Positions 20,070 through 29,086 of a stretch of 64,000 nt of DNA are shown here, piece after piece. Location: contig NZ_FTOQ01000004.1 in the NCBI RefSeq assembly GCF_900156805.1, positions 281,835-345,834 on the forward strand, given 5' to 3'. This DNA comes from Roseivivax lentus (GTDB taxonomy: Bacteria; Pseudomonadota; Alphaproteobacteria; Rhodobacterales; Rhodobacteraceae). Each line of letters begins with the position of its first letter. The first letter of the stretch is position 1. The notes below the pieces were generated by a model, which made no database searches, had not been told where the DNA came from, and saw nothing but the letters and a program-made list of their open reading frames with translations. The translations under genes were made by a program, and so were the position numbers.

Positions 20070-21353
20070 ATGCGCATTCCCGTTCTCTCCGCCGTTCTTC
20101 TGTCGTTCGTGGCGATTGCCCCGCCCGCCGGCGCCGAGGCCCCTTTCGAGGGGCCGCGTCCGAAGGCTCGCCCGATTGTCCTCGCCTCGGCCGAGGTCAC
20201 GTCGCTGGCCAGCCTCTCCGCCCTGTCCCAACAGGGGTTCGAGCGCTGGATCGCCGGGTTCCGGCGGACCGCGCGCGCGGCCGGGATCTCGGACCGGACC
20301 TATGACGCGGCCTTCGCCAGCGCGCGGTTCGATCCGAAGATCGTGGAGCGGGACCGCCGCCAGAACGAGTTCACCAAGACGATCTGGGATTACCTCGACA
20401 CCGCGGTGTCCGATGCGCGCGTGGCCAACGGCCGCCGCGCGCTGGCCGATCACCGCGCGACACTGCAAGAGATCGAGGCGCAATACGGCGTTCCGGCCGA
20501 GGTTGTCACCGCCATCTGGGGCCTCGAATCGGCATATGGCGGCTATCGCGGCGACACGCCCACCCTCGCCGCGCTGGCGACGCTGGCCTATGAAGGCCGC
20601 CGCGCGGAGTTTTTCGAAGGCGAGGTGCTGGCCGCGCTGACCATCCTCGAGACCGGCGAGACGACGCCCGACCGGCTGCGCGGCTCGTGGGCAGGGGCGA
20701 TGGGGCACACGCAGTTCATGCCGTCATCCTATCTCGATCTGGCCATCGACCATACCGGCGACGGGCGGCGCGATATCTGGTCGGACGATCCGCGCGACGC
20801 TCTGGCCTCGTCCGCAGCCTACCTGCAGCACCATGGCTGGCAGACGGACGTGCCCTGGGGCATCGAGGTCCTGTTGCCGGAGCCCTTCGATTACATGCAG
20901 GCCCGCCGCGACAACACCATGACGCTTGAGGCATGGCGCGACCTGGGCGTCGTGCCCGTGGGTCAACCCGACATGCCCGATGGCACGGCGCTGTCGTTGC
21001 TGCTGCCCGCGGGCGCCGATGGCGCGGCCTTCCTGATCTCGGAGAATTTCGAGGTGCTGGAGCGGTACAACACCGCCGATGCCTATGTCATCGCGGTGGG
21101 GCACCTGGCTGACCGGATCGCGGGCGCGGGTCCGCTGACCGGCGACTGGCCCCGGACGGACCGGGCGCTGACCTTCGACGAGCGGATCGAGCTGCAGACC
21201 CGGCTGCGCGCCGCCGGCTTCGACCCGGAAAAGATCGACGGCCGGATCGGGCCGCTGACGATCTCGGCGGTCCGCACCTACCAGCGGGCGCAGGGCGTGC
21301 GGCCCGACGGCTACGTGTCGCTTCGGGTGCTGGAACGGTTGCGCGACGGCTGA
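20070..21353 (+). CDS. Lytic murein transglycosylase (MltB type) with peptidoglycan-binding domain
   Basis: A 427-aa periplasmic enzyme. The signal peptide covers residues 1-23 (cleavage near AGA-EA). The SLT_2/MltB domain has the catalytic Glu153 in WGLESAYGG and the companion AGAMGHTQFMPSSY. A C-terminal PG_binding_1 repeat spans about 365-427. No lipobox is seen, so it is soluble or wall-bound. GTG at 20067 directly before the ATG is an alternative start. Confidence 0.9.
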   Translation: MRIPVLSAVLLSFVAIAPPAGAEAPFEGPRPKARPIVLASAEVTSLASLSALSQQGFERWIAGFRRTARAAGISDRTYDAAFASARFDPKIVERDRRQNEFTKTIWDYLDTAVSDARVANGRRALADHRATLQEIEAQYGVPAEVVTAIWGLESAYGGYRGDTPTLAALATLAYEGRRAEFFEGEVLAALTILETGETTPDRLRGSWAGAMGHTQFMPSSYLDLAIDHTGDGRRDIWSDDPRDALASSAAYLQHHGWQTDVPWGIEVLLPEPFDYMQARRDNTMTLEAWRDLGVVPVGQPDMPDGTALSLLLPAGADGAAFLISENFEVLERYNTADAYVIAVGHLADRIAGAGPLTGDWPRTDRALTFDERIELQTRLRAAGFDPEKIDGRIGPLTISAVRTYQRAQGVRPDGYVSLRVLERLRDG

Positions 21354-21362
21354 TCCGGGCGC

Positions 21363-21406
21363 GAGATTTTTCGCAAAAATCTCATCGGAATTTTCACGAA
21401 AATTCC
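21363..21406. terminator. Twin AT-rich hairpins between convergent genes
   Basis: Two perfect 9-bp hairpins stand in series: GAGATTTTT/AAAAATCTC (21363-21383) and GGAATTTTC/GAAAATTCC (21387-21406). They separate the plus-strand transglycosylase gene from the minus-strand gene ending at 21412, and could work in both directions. They share the core TTTTC-N-GAAAA. Confidence 0.6.
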
Positions 21407-21411
21407 GTGCC

Positions 21412-21903
21412 TCACCGTCCGATCTTCGGCGTGCATCGCCCGCCGTTGAAGCAGCGGGTCACGGTCTCCAGCATTTCGGGCGTCGGATCGGGATAAAGCA
21501 TGCCCGGACAGGGCGAGGCCATGGCCACGAAATCCGCGCCCTCCTGCTTGAGGAAGGCCAAGACATCCCCGCCGCTTTGCGCAGAACCGCACCAAGGACC
21601 GAAACACAGCACGCGCAGGGTGATGTCGCGCGTGAAGGTCCGGGTGAACCCCTCGGGGCCCAGCGATCCGCCGGCAATGCGCGCGGGAATGTCGGTTTCG
21701 GGCGGCGTCTCCTGCTGGCGGTCCATGTCCACCTCGGGCAGCCGCGCCTCGTCGAAGGTCAGCTTGCCGGTCACGACGATCCAGGCCGCGTCATCCTCCT
21801 CCGCGCGCTGGTAGTCGCGCGCGATGTCGGCGGGCAGGCAGGACAGGGCCAGCGCCGGCGCCGCGGTCAGGGTCAGACAGGCGGCAAGGATCGCGGCGCG
21901 CAT
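21412..21903 (-). CDS. Hypothetical secreted protein
   Basis: A 163-aa protein with a clear signal peptide ([21 protein letters not shown]). The mature part has cysteines that could form disulfides (about residues 22, 100, 105, 131, 150 and 155) and a beta-rich pattern. I do not recognise the family. Its ATG shares one base with the rppH stop (TGATG), so the two genes are translationally coupled. Confidence 0.7.
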   Translation of the reverse strand: MRAAILAACLTLTAAPALALSCLPADIARDYQRAEEDDAAWIVVTGKLTFDEARLPEVDMDRQQETPPETDIPARIAGGSLGPEGFTRTFTRDITLRVLCFGPWCGSAQSGGDVLAFLKQEGADFVAMASPCPGMLYPDPTPEMLETVTRCFNGGRCTPKIGR

Positions 21904-22385
21904 CACAGGTGTTCCTTCAATTCGCCGATCACCGCGGCGTAGACGGGACGCTTGAAGGGCACGATCTGCTCCACCACGGCGTCCGGCGGCAGCCAGCGCC
22001 ATTCGGAAAACTCGGGATGTGCGGTGGCGATGTTCACCTGGTCATCCTCGCCGAGAAAGCGCAGCAGGAACCACTTCTGGGTCTGGCCGCGATAGCGCCC
22101 CTTCCAGATCCGCGGCACGATGTGGTGCGGCAGGTCATAGGACAGCCAGTCGCGCGTTTCGGCCTCCTGCCGGACGAGGTCCGCCGGCACGCCGGTCTCC
22201 TCCCACAATTCCCGCAGCGCGGCCTCGGCGGGCGTTTCGCCGGGATCGATGCCGCCCTGGGGCATCTGCCAGGCGGGCTCCGGCGTTTCGAAGCGCTGGC
22301 CCACGAAGACCTCGCCTGCGGGATTGGCGAGGACCACGCCGACACAGGGACGATAGGGCAGCTTTGCGATCTCTTCGGGCGACAT
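21903..22385 (-). CDS. rppH: RNA 5'-pyrophosphohydrolase (Nudix)
   Basis: A 160-aa Nudix hydrolase that removes pyrophosphate from 5'-triphosphate RNA and starts mRNA decay. The Nudix box lies at about residues 44-66 ([20 protein letters not shown]). The N-terminal [11 protein letters not shown] and the WLSYDLP and QKWFLLRF segments are typical of RppH. The start at 22385 begins the recognised region. It follows ctpA in a minus-strand gene series. Confidence 0.9.
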   Translation of the reverse strand: MSPEEIAKLPYRPCVGVVLANPAGEVFVGQRFETPEPAWQMPQGGIDPGETPAEAALRELWEETGVPADLVRQEAETRDWLSYDLPHHIVPRIWKGRYRGQTQKWFLLRFLGEDDQVNIATAHPEFSEWRWLPPDAVVEQIVPFKRPVYAAVIGELKEHL

Positions 22386-22404
22386 GACGGTCCTCGGATG
22401 GCGG

Positions 22405-22428
22405 TCGGGCGCCCCTGGGGGCGCCCGA
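22405..22428. terminator. GC hairpin between ctpA and rppH
   Basis: An 11-bp inverted repeat (tcgggcgcccc with ggggcgcccga) has a minimal spacer and no T-tract. It lies 20 bp before the rppH start and 8 bp after the ctpA stop. It may attenuate or stabilise the ctpA transcript. Confidence 0.5.
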
Positions 22429-22435
22429 TGCGAAG

Positions 22436-23824
22436 TCACTCGGTGTCGGCCACGGTCTCGGCCGGCGCGGCGCCCTGGCTTAGCGCCTGGACGTTCGGAC
22501 CCAGCGCCGAGAGCCCCTTCAGGATGTCGATGGCATAGGCCAGCTGGTAATCCTCCTCGCGCAGCGCCGCGGCGGTCTCGGCCTTTTCGCGGTCTTCCTC
22601 GATCTGCCGCAGCTCGTCCTCGCTGAGGCTGTCATTGTCGAGCGATCCGCGCAGGTCGGCCTCGGTGCGGGTGGGCAGGCCGCTGGCCTCCTCGTCCTCC
22701 TCGCTTTCGGGGCGGCGCGGAGGCTGGGCCACGATGATGTCGGGCGAGACGCCCAGCGCCTGGATCGAGCGGCCGGACGGCGTGTAATAGCGCGCCGTGG
22801 TCAGGCGCATCGCGCCGTCGCCCCGGAGCGGCATCACCGTCTGCACCGACCCCTTGCCGAAGGACTTGGTGCCCACGACGATGGCGCGGCGATGATCCTG
22901 CAGCGCGCCCGCGACGATCTCGGAGGCCGAGGCGGAGCCGCCGTTGATCAGCACGACGATCGGCTTGCCCTCCGCGAGGTCACCCTCTTCGGCGTTGTAG
23001 CGGTCGCCGTCCTGCGGGTCGCGGCCCCGGGTCGAGACGATCTCGCCCGCGTCGAGGAAGGCATCGGAGACCCGGATCGCCTGGGTCAGCAGACCGCCCG
23101 GGTTGTTGCGCAGGTCGACGACGAAGCCGTTGACGTTCTCCATGCCGCCCAGCGCCTCGACCTCTTCCTTCAGCCCCGCCTCGAGATTGGGATAGGTCTG
23201 GTCGTTGAAGGTGGTCACGCGCAGCACCACGGTCTGGCCCTCGGTGCGGGTGCGCACGGCGGTCAGCGTGATCGTGTCGCGGATGATCTCCACGTCGAAG
23301 GGCTCGCCCTCGCCTTCGCGCACGACGGTGATGACGATCTCGGAGCCGACCGGCCCGCGCATCATGTCCACCGCCTCGTCGAGCGTGAGACCCAGAACCG
23401 ACTCGCCGTCCACATGGGTGATGAAATCGCCGGCCTCGATGCCGGCCATTTCGGCGGGCGTGCCGTCGATGGGCGAGACGACCTTCACGAAGCCGTCTTC
23501 CTGGGTGACCTCGATGCCGAGGCCGCCGAACTCGCCGCGGGTCTGCACCCGCATGTCGGCGGCATCGTCGGGCGACAGGTAGCTCGAATGCGGGTCGAGC
23601 GAGGTCAGCATGCCGTCGATCGCCGCCTCGATCAGGTCTTCCTCGTCCACCTGCTCGACATATTGCGCGCGGATGCGCTCGAAGATGTCCCCGAAGAGAT
23701 CGAGCTGCTCGTAGACGCTGGTGGTGCGGTTGTCTTCCTGCGCCAGCAGCGGGCCCACGAATTGCGTCGTCGCGACGATGCCGGCGAGCGTCCCGCCAAG
23801 CGCGGCCATGACGAATTTCTGCAT
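22436..23824 (-). CDS. ctpA: Carboxyl-terminal processing protease (S41)
   Basis: A 462-aa periplasmic serine protease. It has an N-terminal hydrophobic anchor or signal (1-28), a PDZ domain (about 95-175, GGLGIEV), and an S41 domain with the catalytic dyad Ser299 (GGSASASE) and Lys324 (FGKGSVQ). The C-terminus is acidic. It lies next to an EnvC-like gene; in other bacteria Ctp proteases control peptidoglycan hydrolases, which fits this neighbourhood. Confidence 0.92.
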   Translation of the reverse strand: MQKFVMAALGGTLAGIVATTQFVGPLLAQEDNRTTSVYEQLDLFGDIFERIRAQYVEQVDEEDLIEAAIDGMLTSLDPHSSYLSPDDAADMRVQTRGEFGGLGIEVTQEDGFVKVVSPIDGTPAEMAGIEAGDFITHVDGESVLGLTLDEAVDMMRGPVGSEIVITVVREGEGEPFDVEIIRDTITLTAVRTRTEGQTVVLRVTTFNDQTYPNLEAGLKEEVEALGGMENVNGFVVDLRNNPGGLLTQAIRVSDAFLDAGEIVSTRGRDPQDGDRYNAEEGDLAEGKPIVVLINGGSASASEIVAGALQDHRRAIVVGTKSFGKGSVQTVMPLRGDGAMRLTTARYYTPSGRSIQALGVSPDIIVAQPPRRPESEEDEEASGLPTRTEADLRGSLDNDSLSEDELRQIEEDREKAETAAALREEDYQLAYAIDILKGLSALGPNVQALSQGAAPAETVADTE

Positions 23825-23830
23825 AAGATG

Positions 23831-24973
23831 TTATCCCTTGTCGGTTGCGAACCACGCCAGCGGATCGACCGGCGTGTCCCCTTCTCTGACTTCTATATAG
23901 AGCGTTTCCGGACGTGTGTTTCCAGTCCCCTCGCCGGCCTGTAACACAGAGGTGTTGTTCGTCCCAGCCGTGCCGTCGCCTCCGCCCATCAGGCCGATCG
24001 GCGCGCCCTCCGGCAGAACCTGCCCCGCGGCGCCGAACAGCGTCTCGAGCCCGGCGAAGACGAACAGGATGTCGGCCTGCGGCTCGAGGATGGCGACGAG
24101 CCCGTAATCGAGAAGCGGGCCCACATAGCGGATCGTCGCCGCGGCAGGCGTCGTCACCAGCGCCTCGGGACGAGTGGCCAGCACGATGCCGGGGCGCGCG
24201 ACACCCGCCGCGTCGGCCTCGCCCGCGCGGCGCAGGATGCGGCCCGAAACGGGCAGCGCCAGATCGCCCTTGGCCAGCCGCGCGCCGCTCTCGGGCGCCA
24301 TGTCGGGCCCGGTGATCTGGGTCAGCCCACTGGCGAAGCCTTCGAGCGTCTCGGTCGCGGCGATCAGCACGGCGGTCTGAACCGGGTCTTCAGTGAAGCG
24401 CCGGGGCAGGTCGGTGCGGTCGGCCACCGCCTGGCTGAGCGCCGCGCGGGCCTCCTGCGCACCCGAAAGGCCGTCGCGCAGGGTCTCCGCGGCGTTTTCC
24501 TGCAATTGGCGCAGGGTCGCGACCTCCTGCAGATCGCGCGCAAGGGCCTGCGCCTCGGCGGCGAGCCCGGGTGTCACGGCAGAGACGAGCATGCCCGAGC
24601 GCGCGGCGCCCAGCGGCCCTTCGGGATGGAGAAGCTGTTGCGCGACGTCGGCCCGGCCCAGCGTCTGCAGCGCGGCAAGCAGCGAGGCGACCTCTCGTTC
24701 GCGGGCCGACAGATCCCGCCGCAGCGCCGCCTCGCGGATCGCCGCGTCGCGCAAACCGTCGCGCAGCGCGGTCAGCCCGTCCTCGTAGGCGCGCACGGTC
24801 GCGGTGAGCGCGGCCACCCGGTCCGAGGCCCGCTCTGCCGCGGCCAGATCGCGGCCCGCCTGATCGAGCGCCGCCGCCGCCTGCCGCGCCGCGGCACCGG
24901 CATCCTGCGCCGCAAGCGGTGCGGCGAGCAGCCCCACCCAAAGGGCCAGCGACAGAACCAGCGCGCGGATCAT
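23831..24973 (-). CDS. EnvC-like murein hydrolase activator family protein
   Basis: A 380-aa protein with a signal peptide (1-22), a long Ala/Arg/Leu-rich coiled coil (about 24-210), and a C-terminal region resembling an M23/LytM domain (DYGLVAILEPQADILFVFAGLETLFGAAGQ) without the zinc-binding histidines. As in EnvC, it would activate amidases rather than cut. The ATG overlaps the gpmI stop (ATGA). The ctpA gene follows 6 bp later, so gpmI, this gene and ctpA form one operon. Confidence 0.8.
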   Translation of the reverse strand: MIRALVLSLALWVGLLAAPLAAQDAGAAARQAAAALDQAGRDLAAAERASDRVAALTATVRAYEDGLTALRDGLRDAAIREAALRRDLSAREREVASLLAALQTLGRADVAQQLLHPEGPLGAARSGMLVSAVTPGLAAEAQALARDLQEVATLRQLQENAAETLRDGLSGAQEARAALSQAVADRTDLPRRFTEDPVQTAVLIAATETLEGFASGLTQITGPDMAPESGARLAKGDLALPVSGRILRRAGEADAAGVARPGIVLATRPEALVTTPAAATIRYVGPLLDYGLVAILEPQADILFVFAGLETLFGAAGQVLPEGAPIGLMGGGDGTAGTNNTSVLQAGEGTGNTRPETLYIEVREGDTPVDPLAWFATDKG

Positions 24974-26484
24974 CGGCGGATCAGGCTCCGCCCGGTCATT
25001 TCCGCGGGCTGCTCCAGGCCCATCAGTTCGAGAAGCGTGGGCGCCAGATCCGCGAGCCGGCCTTCGGCCAATTGCGCGCCCTCGGGCCCGCCCACCAGGA
25101 TCACCGGCACCGGGTTGAGCGTGTGCGCGGTGTGCGGGTTGCCCGTTTCGGGATCGACCATGACATCGCAATTGCCGTGATCGGCGGTGACGATCATGGC
25201 GCCCCCGACCTCGTCCAGCGCCGCCAGGACCTCGCCCAGACCGCGATCCACCTCGGCGCAGGCGGCCATCGCGGCCTCCAGATCGCCGGTATGGCCGACC
25301 ATGTCAGGATTGGCGTAATTCACCACGATCAGGTCGTAGCCTGCGCGCACGGCCTCGACGAATTTCGCGGTCACTTCGGGCGCGCTCATCTCGGGCTGCA
25401 TGTCGTAGGTGGCGACCTTGGGCGAGCTCGGCATGAAGCGGTCCTCACCCTCCTCAGGCACTTCCTTGCCGCCGTTGAGGAAGAAGGTCACGTGGGGATA
25501 TTTCTCCGTCTCGGCCAGACGGAACTGCGACTTGCCGTGACGCGCCACCCATTCGCCCAGCGTGTTGACGATCTTCCGCTTGGGATAGGCCGTGTCCATG
25601 TAGGCGTTATGCGCATCGGAATATTCGACCATGCCGAGCCGCGCCGAAAGCTCGGGCGCGTCGCGGTCGAACCCGTCGAAGTCCCGGGCGCAGATCGCGG
25701 CGAGGATCTCGCGCGCGCGGTCGGCGCGGAAATTGAGACAGAAAAGACCGTCGCCCTTGGCCATGCCCTCATAGCCCTCGATCACCGTGGCGGGGATGAA
25801 TTCGTCGGTCTTGCCCGCATCCCAGGCCTGCGCGACCGCCCTTGCGGGCGTGCTCGCTTTCTCCTGGCCCTGCCCGTCCACAATGGCGCGGTAGGCGGTT
25901 TCGACCCGTTCCCAGCGGTTGTCGCGGTCCATCGCGTAGTAGCGGCCGATCACCGTGCCGATGCGCGCGCCCTCCGGCAGCTTTTCGGCCAGCCTGTCGA
26001 TGAAGCCATCGGCGCTTTTCGGCGGCACGTCGCGGCCATCGGTGATCGCGTGCACGACGACCTCGACCCCCTTGCCGGTCAAGAGCTTCGCCGTGGCGAG
26101 GATGTGGTTCAAGTGTCCGTGCACGCCGCCATCCGACGCGACGCCGAAAAGATGCGCGCGGCCCCCGGCCTCCGCCACCTTCTGCGCGAAGTCGAGGATC
26201 GCGGCGTTCTCGAAATAGCTGCCATCCTCGATCGCAAGGTCGATCTGGCCGAGATCCATCGCCACCACGCGGCCCGCGCCGATATTGGTGTGCCCGACCT
26301 CGGAATTGCCCATCTGCCCGGTGGGAAGCCCCACATCGGGCCCGTGGGTGATGAGCGTGGCATGCGGGCAGTCCCGCATCAGACGGTCCATGTTCGGCGT
26401 GTCCGCCAGTGCGGGCGCGTTCGCCTCGCGCGTGTCGGACAGGCCCCAACCGTCAAGGATCGTCAGGATGACGGGTTTGGTCAT
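24970..26484 (-). CDS. gpmI: 2,3-bisphosphoglycerate-independent phosphoglycerate mutase
   Basis: A 504-aa glycolytic enzyme interconverting 3- and 2-phosphoglycerate. Alkaline phosphatase-fold metal motifs are present: LDGWG with Asp11 and the phospho-accepting Ser61 in MGNSEVGHTNIGAGR, and the C-terminal VTADHGNCD. Length and motif order are standard. It is the first gene of the gpmI/EnvC-like/ctpA operon. A 176-bp divergent promoter region separates it from the glycosyltransferase gene. Confidence 0.95.
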   Translation of the reverse strand: MTKPVILTILDGWGLSDTREANAPALADTPNMDRLMRDCPHATLITHGPDVGLPTGQMGNSEVGHTNIGAGRVVAMDLGQIDLAIEDGSYFENAAILDFAQKVAEAGGRAHLFGVASDGGVHGHLNHILATAKLLTGKGVEVVVHAITDGRDVPPKSADGFIDRLAEKLPEGARIGTVIGRYYAMDRDNRWERVETAYRAIVDGQGQEKASTPARAVAQAWDAGKTDEFIPATVIEGYEGMAKGDGLFCLNFRADRAREILAAICARDFDGFDRDAPELSARLGMVEYSDAHNAYMDTAYPKRKIVNTLGEWVARHGKSQFRLAETEKYPHVTFFLNGGKEVPEEGEDRFMPSSPKVATYDMQPEMSAPEVTAKFVEAVRAGYDLIVVNYANPDMVGHTGDLEAAMAACAEVDRGLGEVLAALDEVGGAMIVTADHGNCDVMVDPETGNPHTAHTLNPVPVILVGGPEGAQLAEGRLADLAPTLLELMGLEQPAEMTGRSLIRR

Positions 26485-26660
26485 GGTGCGGCCTCTTTGC
26501 TAGACGGTATCCGACTGGTAGCAGAGCCGCGGGGGGATGGGAAAGCCGCAAGACCCGTCCCGGCGCGTTTGAGCCGTTCCCTGCGCCCTTCCCCGCAAGG
26601 AGCCGCTGTGCCACACCTGTACCGGCCCGACAGAAAGGCCGCCGCCCACCGGGAGGATCC

Positions 26661-27554
26661 ATGGACGAGAGCTTCAACCGCAACATCTTCGGCTACTGGC
26701 ACCAGGGCCGGGACGCCGCACCGGACGATATCAAGCGCTGCTGGGATCTCTGGGCGCGGATGAACCCAAGCTGGGACCTGCGCATCCTCGACTGGTCCGA
26801 CATCGCGCCCGATTTCGAGGCGTTCGGCGTCGACGGCTCGAAGATGTCCTTCACCGGCATCTCGAACATCGTGCGGTTGTCGAGCCTGTCGAAAGAGGGC
26901 GGCGTCTGGGTCGATGCCTACACGGTGCCGCTCCGCCCGCTCGACGCGTTCCTGCCGCCGCTCATGCCTTCGGGCTTCTTCGCCTACCACGACCCCTACC
27001 GCAAACGCATGGCCGAGACGTGGTTCCTGGGCGCGGTGCCCGGCCATCCGCTGATCACCGGCTGGCGCGACTACATGGTCGAATACTGGCGCATTCCGCG
27101 CCGGCCCATGCGCTTCAAGCGCGAACTCGACCGGGGCACCAAGGGCGATATCCTGCGCCTGATCGGGCGCGCGATGGATGCGGTGCAGGGGCCGCTGTCG
27201 ATCCGGGGGCCGAAGCGCATCTACCAGCCGAAGGATCCGAACTGGGCCGTCGATATCAAGCGCGGCGGCGGCGGCATCGTCACGCCCTATTTCGCCTGCG
27301 CGATGCTGTTCGACCTGATGATGGCCGAACGCGCCGACCTCTGGGCGGAATGGGAGAAGGTGCCGAAATTCACCTCCTACGACACGCTCTTCCTGCGCCA
27401 CTGGAAGAAGGATTACGCCAAGCTGAGCGCCACGGCCGTGCGCAACATGGCCGAAGGCACCGTGATGCAGAAACTGTCGCTGCCGACCAAGCTGCCCGAG
27501 GCGCATTTCAAGGTGCTGGAAGAGGTGGCCGAGACGGCGATGCCCAAGGGCTGA
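26661..27554 (+). CDS. Capsular polysaccharide synthesis/glycosyltransferase family protein
   Basis: A 297-aa protein of the Caps_synth/sugar-transferase type (GT-A-like). The N-terminus has IFGYWHQGRDAAPDDIKRCWDLW. The nucleotide-sugar site region is NIVRLSSLSKEGGVWVDAYTVPLRPLD (about 71-97), which keeps the GG-x-W-x-D form of this group. No membrane segment is evident. It ends 7 bp before the convergent FkbM methyltransferase gene, consistent with a surface glycan function. Confidence 0.75.
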   Translation: MDESFNRNIFGYWHQGRDAAPDDIKRCWDLWARMNPSWDLRILDWSDIAPDFEAFGVDGSKMSFTGISNIVRLSSLSKEGGVWVDAYTVPLRPLDAFLPPLMPSGFFAYHDPYRKRMAETWFLGAVPGHPLITGWRDYMVEYWRIPRRPMRFKRELDRGTKGDILRLIGRAMDAVQGPLSIRGPKRIYQPKDPNWAVDIKRGGGGIVTPYFACAMLFDLMMAERADLWAEWEKVPKFTSYDTLFLRHWKKDYAKLSATAVRNMAEGTVMQKLSLPTKLPEAHFKVLEEVAETAMPKG

Positions 27555-27560
27555 GGCCCG

Positions 27561-28259
27561 TCAATCCCAGTAGAGATTGATCCGCGGCGCGCGCATGTGC
27601 TTTACCCGCGCCTTCAGCGCGCGGACCCGCTCGCCCTGCGACAGGATGCGGTTCTCGTGGGTCTCGGCGAGGATGATCCGGATCCGCGCGAGGACATCCG
27701 GCGCGTCGAGCAACGCCTCCAGAAGATCGACCTCGGCACCCTCGATGTCGATCTTCAGCACGCCGATATCGCGGTCGAGACCCCGCGCGAAGGCGAGGAA
27801 ATCGACCACCCGGACGTCGATCCCGGTGCCGGTATCGACATTCGATTTCTCCGCGAAGATCGACGAGCCCTCGGACGCGCGTTCGTGATCCTCCGAGAAA
27901 TCCGCCCGGCGATAGAGCCGCACCGTGCCGGGTGCGGTGCCGATGGCGGCCTCCTCTATGGTGACGTTGTCGAAACCGTCAAGGTTGGCGCGCAGCTTCT
28001 CGGCGGTCCAGGGATCGGGCTCGAAGGCGTAGACATGATGGCACGCCTCGGCCATCCGGCGGGTATACTTGCCCAGATTGGCCCCGAGATCGACGCCGAT
28101 CAGGTCCTTCGATCCGGCCAGCGCCTCGGCGAATTCGCGCATGCGGACGGACTTGCCGTATTTGCGGTCATAGCGCCGCCCGACCGCACCGGGCCAGGAC
28201 CGGAGCAGGCCGTATTTCCAGACGCGGAAGGCGGAAGGGGCTTTTGTCTCAGCGGGCAT
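27561..28259 (-). CDS. FkbM family methyltransferase
   Basis: A 232-aa SAM-dependent O-methyltransferase. Motif I is IGVDLGANLGKYTRRMA, followed by VYAFEPDPWTAEKLRANL and VLKIDIEGAEVDLLEAL, the typical FkbM Asp-Ile-Glu-Gly motif. These enzymes often methylate sugars or lipids in surface polysaccharides, which suits the convergent glycosyltransferase neighbour. The substrate is unknown. Confidence 0.85.
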   Translation of the reverse strand: MPAETKAPSAFRVWKYGLLRSWPGAVGRRYDRKYGKSVRMREFAEALAGSKDLIGVDLGANLGKYTRRMAEACHHVYAFEPDPWTAEKLRANLDGFDNVTIEEAAIGTAPGTVRLYRRADFSEDHERASEGSSIFAEKSNVDTGTGIDVRVVDFLAFARGLDRDIGVLKIDIEGAEVDLLEALLDAPDVLARIRIILAETHENRILSQGERVRALKARVKHMRAPRINLYWD

Positions 28260-28363
28260 GCAGATTCATCGCATACAGGGGATGACATGGCTTGGCATGG
28301 GTGATCGTCCTCAATGGTAATTACTTCAATTTAGCAGGGGCGAGAGGGGATGTGGAGGAACTT

Positions 28364-29083
28364 TTACTTTTCGAAAACCAGCCAATATTTCTTTGGGTTA
28401 TCTGGCTGAAAGATTATTATCTTATCCCAACCATTGAAGGCATCACGCTTAGCAGAGACCAACTCAACGACCGCAAGAAAGCTTTCGTCACTTATTGAAC
28501 CGGCAAGAGTGTTTTCAAGTACTAGCCACCACTCACGATAATTCATTTTAAACGGCTCAATCTTATACAACTTTTTCGCTGAAACTCGCTGAAGGTTTGA
28601 GAATACATCGCTTACTACAAAACCCGATGCGTCACCGTCGGATCTTCCGCCTAGGATAAAGTCGCATCCCGGCCTTGGCGTTCCCCTCATCATATACAGC
28701 GTTACACCGCCATCCAAAACGACCGGCCAATCAGTAGGACCTAGCTTGATTCTGAAGCCTGAAAGATATTTAGTTATAGACTCTTTTGCATCTTGCCAAA
28801 TAAATGGGCGATCAATAGAGAAACTAACGAAATATGTGTCGCAACCCTCGCCCTTACTTAGTTCAGTTATAAGTCTTTCAATTTTTTTTGCCAAACTTGG
28901 AAATGAGCTGTCGACAACCTCTTCTTGGCCTTGGGAAGATATGGACTTGGTCAGGCGTGTAACTTCGATTGCAATATCGTTGACAAGAAAGTCAGGTGGG
29001 GCGTTTTGGATAGGTTCATATTGAATATGTCCGGGCAATAGCTCGGCGATGAGTACATGCGCTTTTTGCTCACCCGGCTTCAA
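28364..29083 (-). CDS. Hypothetical protein, AT-rich orphan
   Basis: A 239-aa protein that I do not recognise. Codon and base use are much AT-richer than in the flanking genes, which suggests transfer. Residues about 29-43 (PPDFLVNDIAIEVTRL) have the shape of a PD-(D/E)xK nuclease active-site strand pair, though the last Lys is replaced. A later segment is WPVVLDGGVTLYMMRGTPRPGCDFILGG. It starts 3 bp after the carB stop on the same strand, so it may be read through from carB. Confidence 0.7.
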   Translation of the reverse strand: MKPGEQKAHVLIAELLPGHIQYEPIQNAPPDFLVNDIAIEVTRLTKSISSQGQEEVVDSSFPSLAKKIERLITELSKGEGCDTYFVSFSIDRPFIWQDAKESITKYLSGFRIKLGPTDWPVVLDGGVTLYMMRGTPRPGCDFILGGRSDGDASGFVVSDVFSNLQRVSAKKLYKIEPFKMNYREWWLVLENTLAGSISDESFLAVVELVSAKRDAFNGWDKIIIFQPDNPKKYWLVFEK

Positions 29084-29086
29084 TAA

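Noticed and set aside
28292..28498. Plus-strand 68-codon frame near the AT-rich orphan
   Set aside because: It overlaps the 3' end of the minus-strand gene and has no ribosome site; its hydrophobic look comes from AT-rich antisense DNA.
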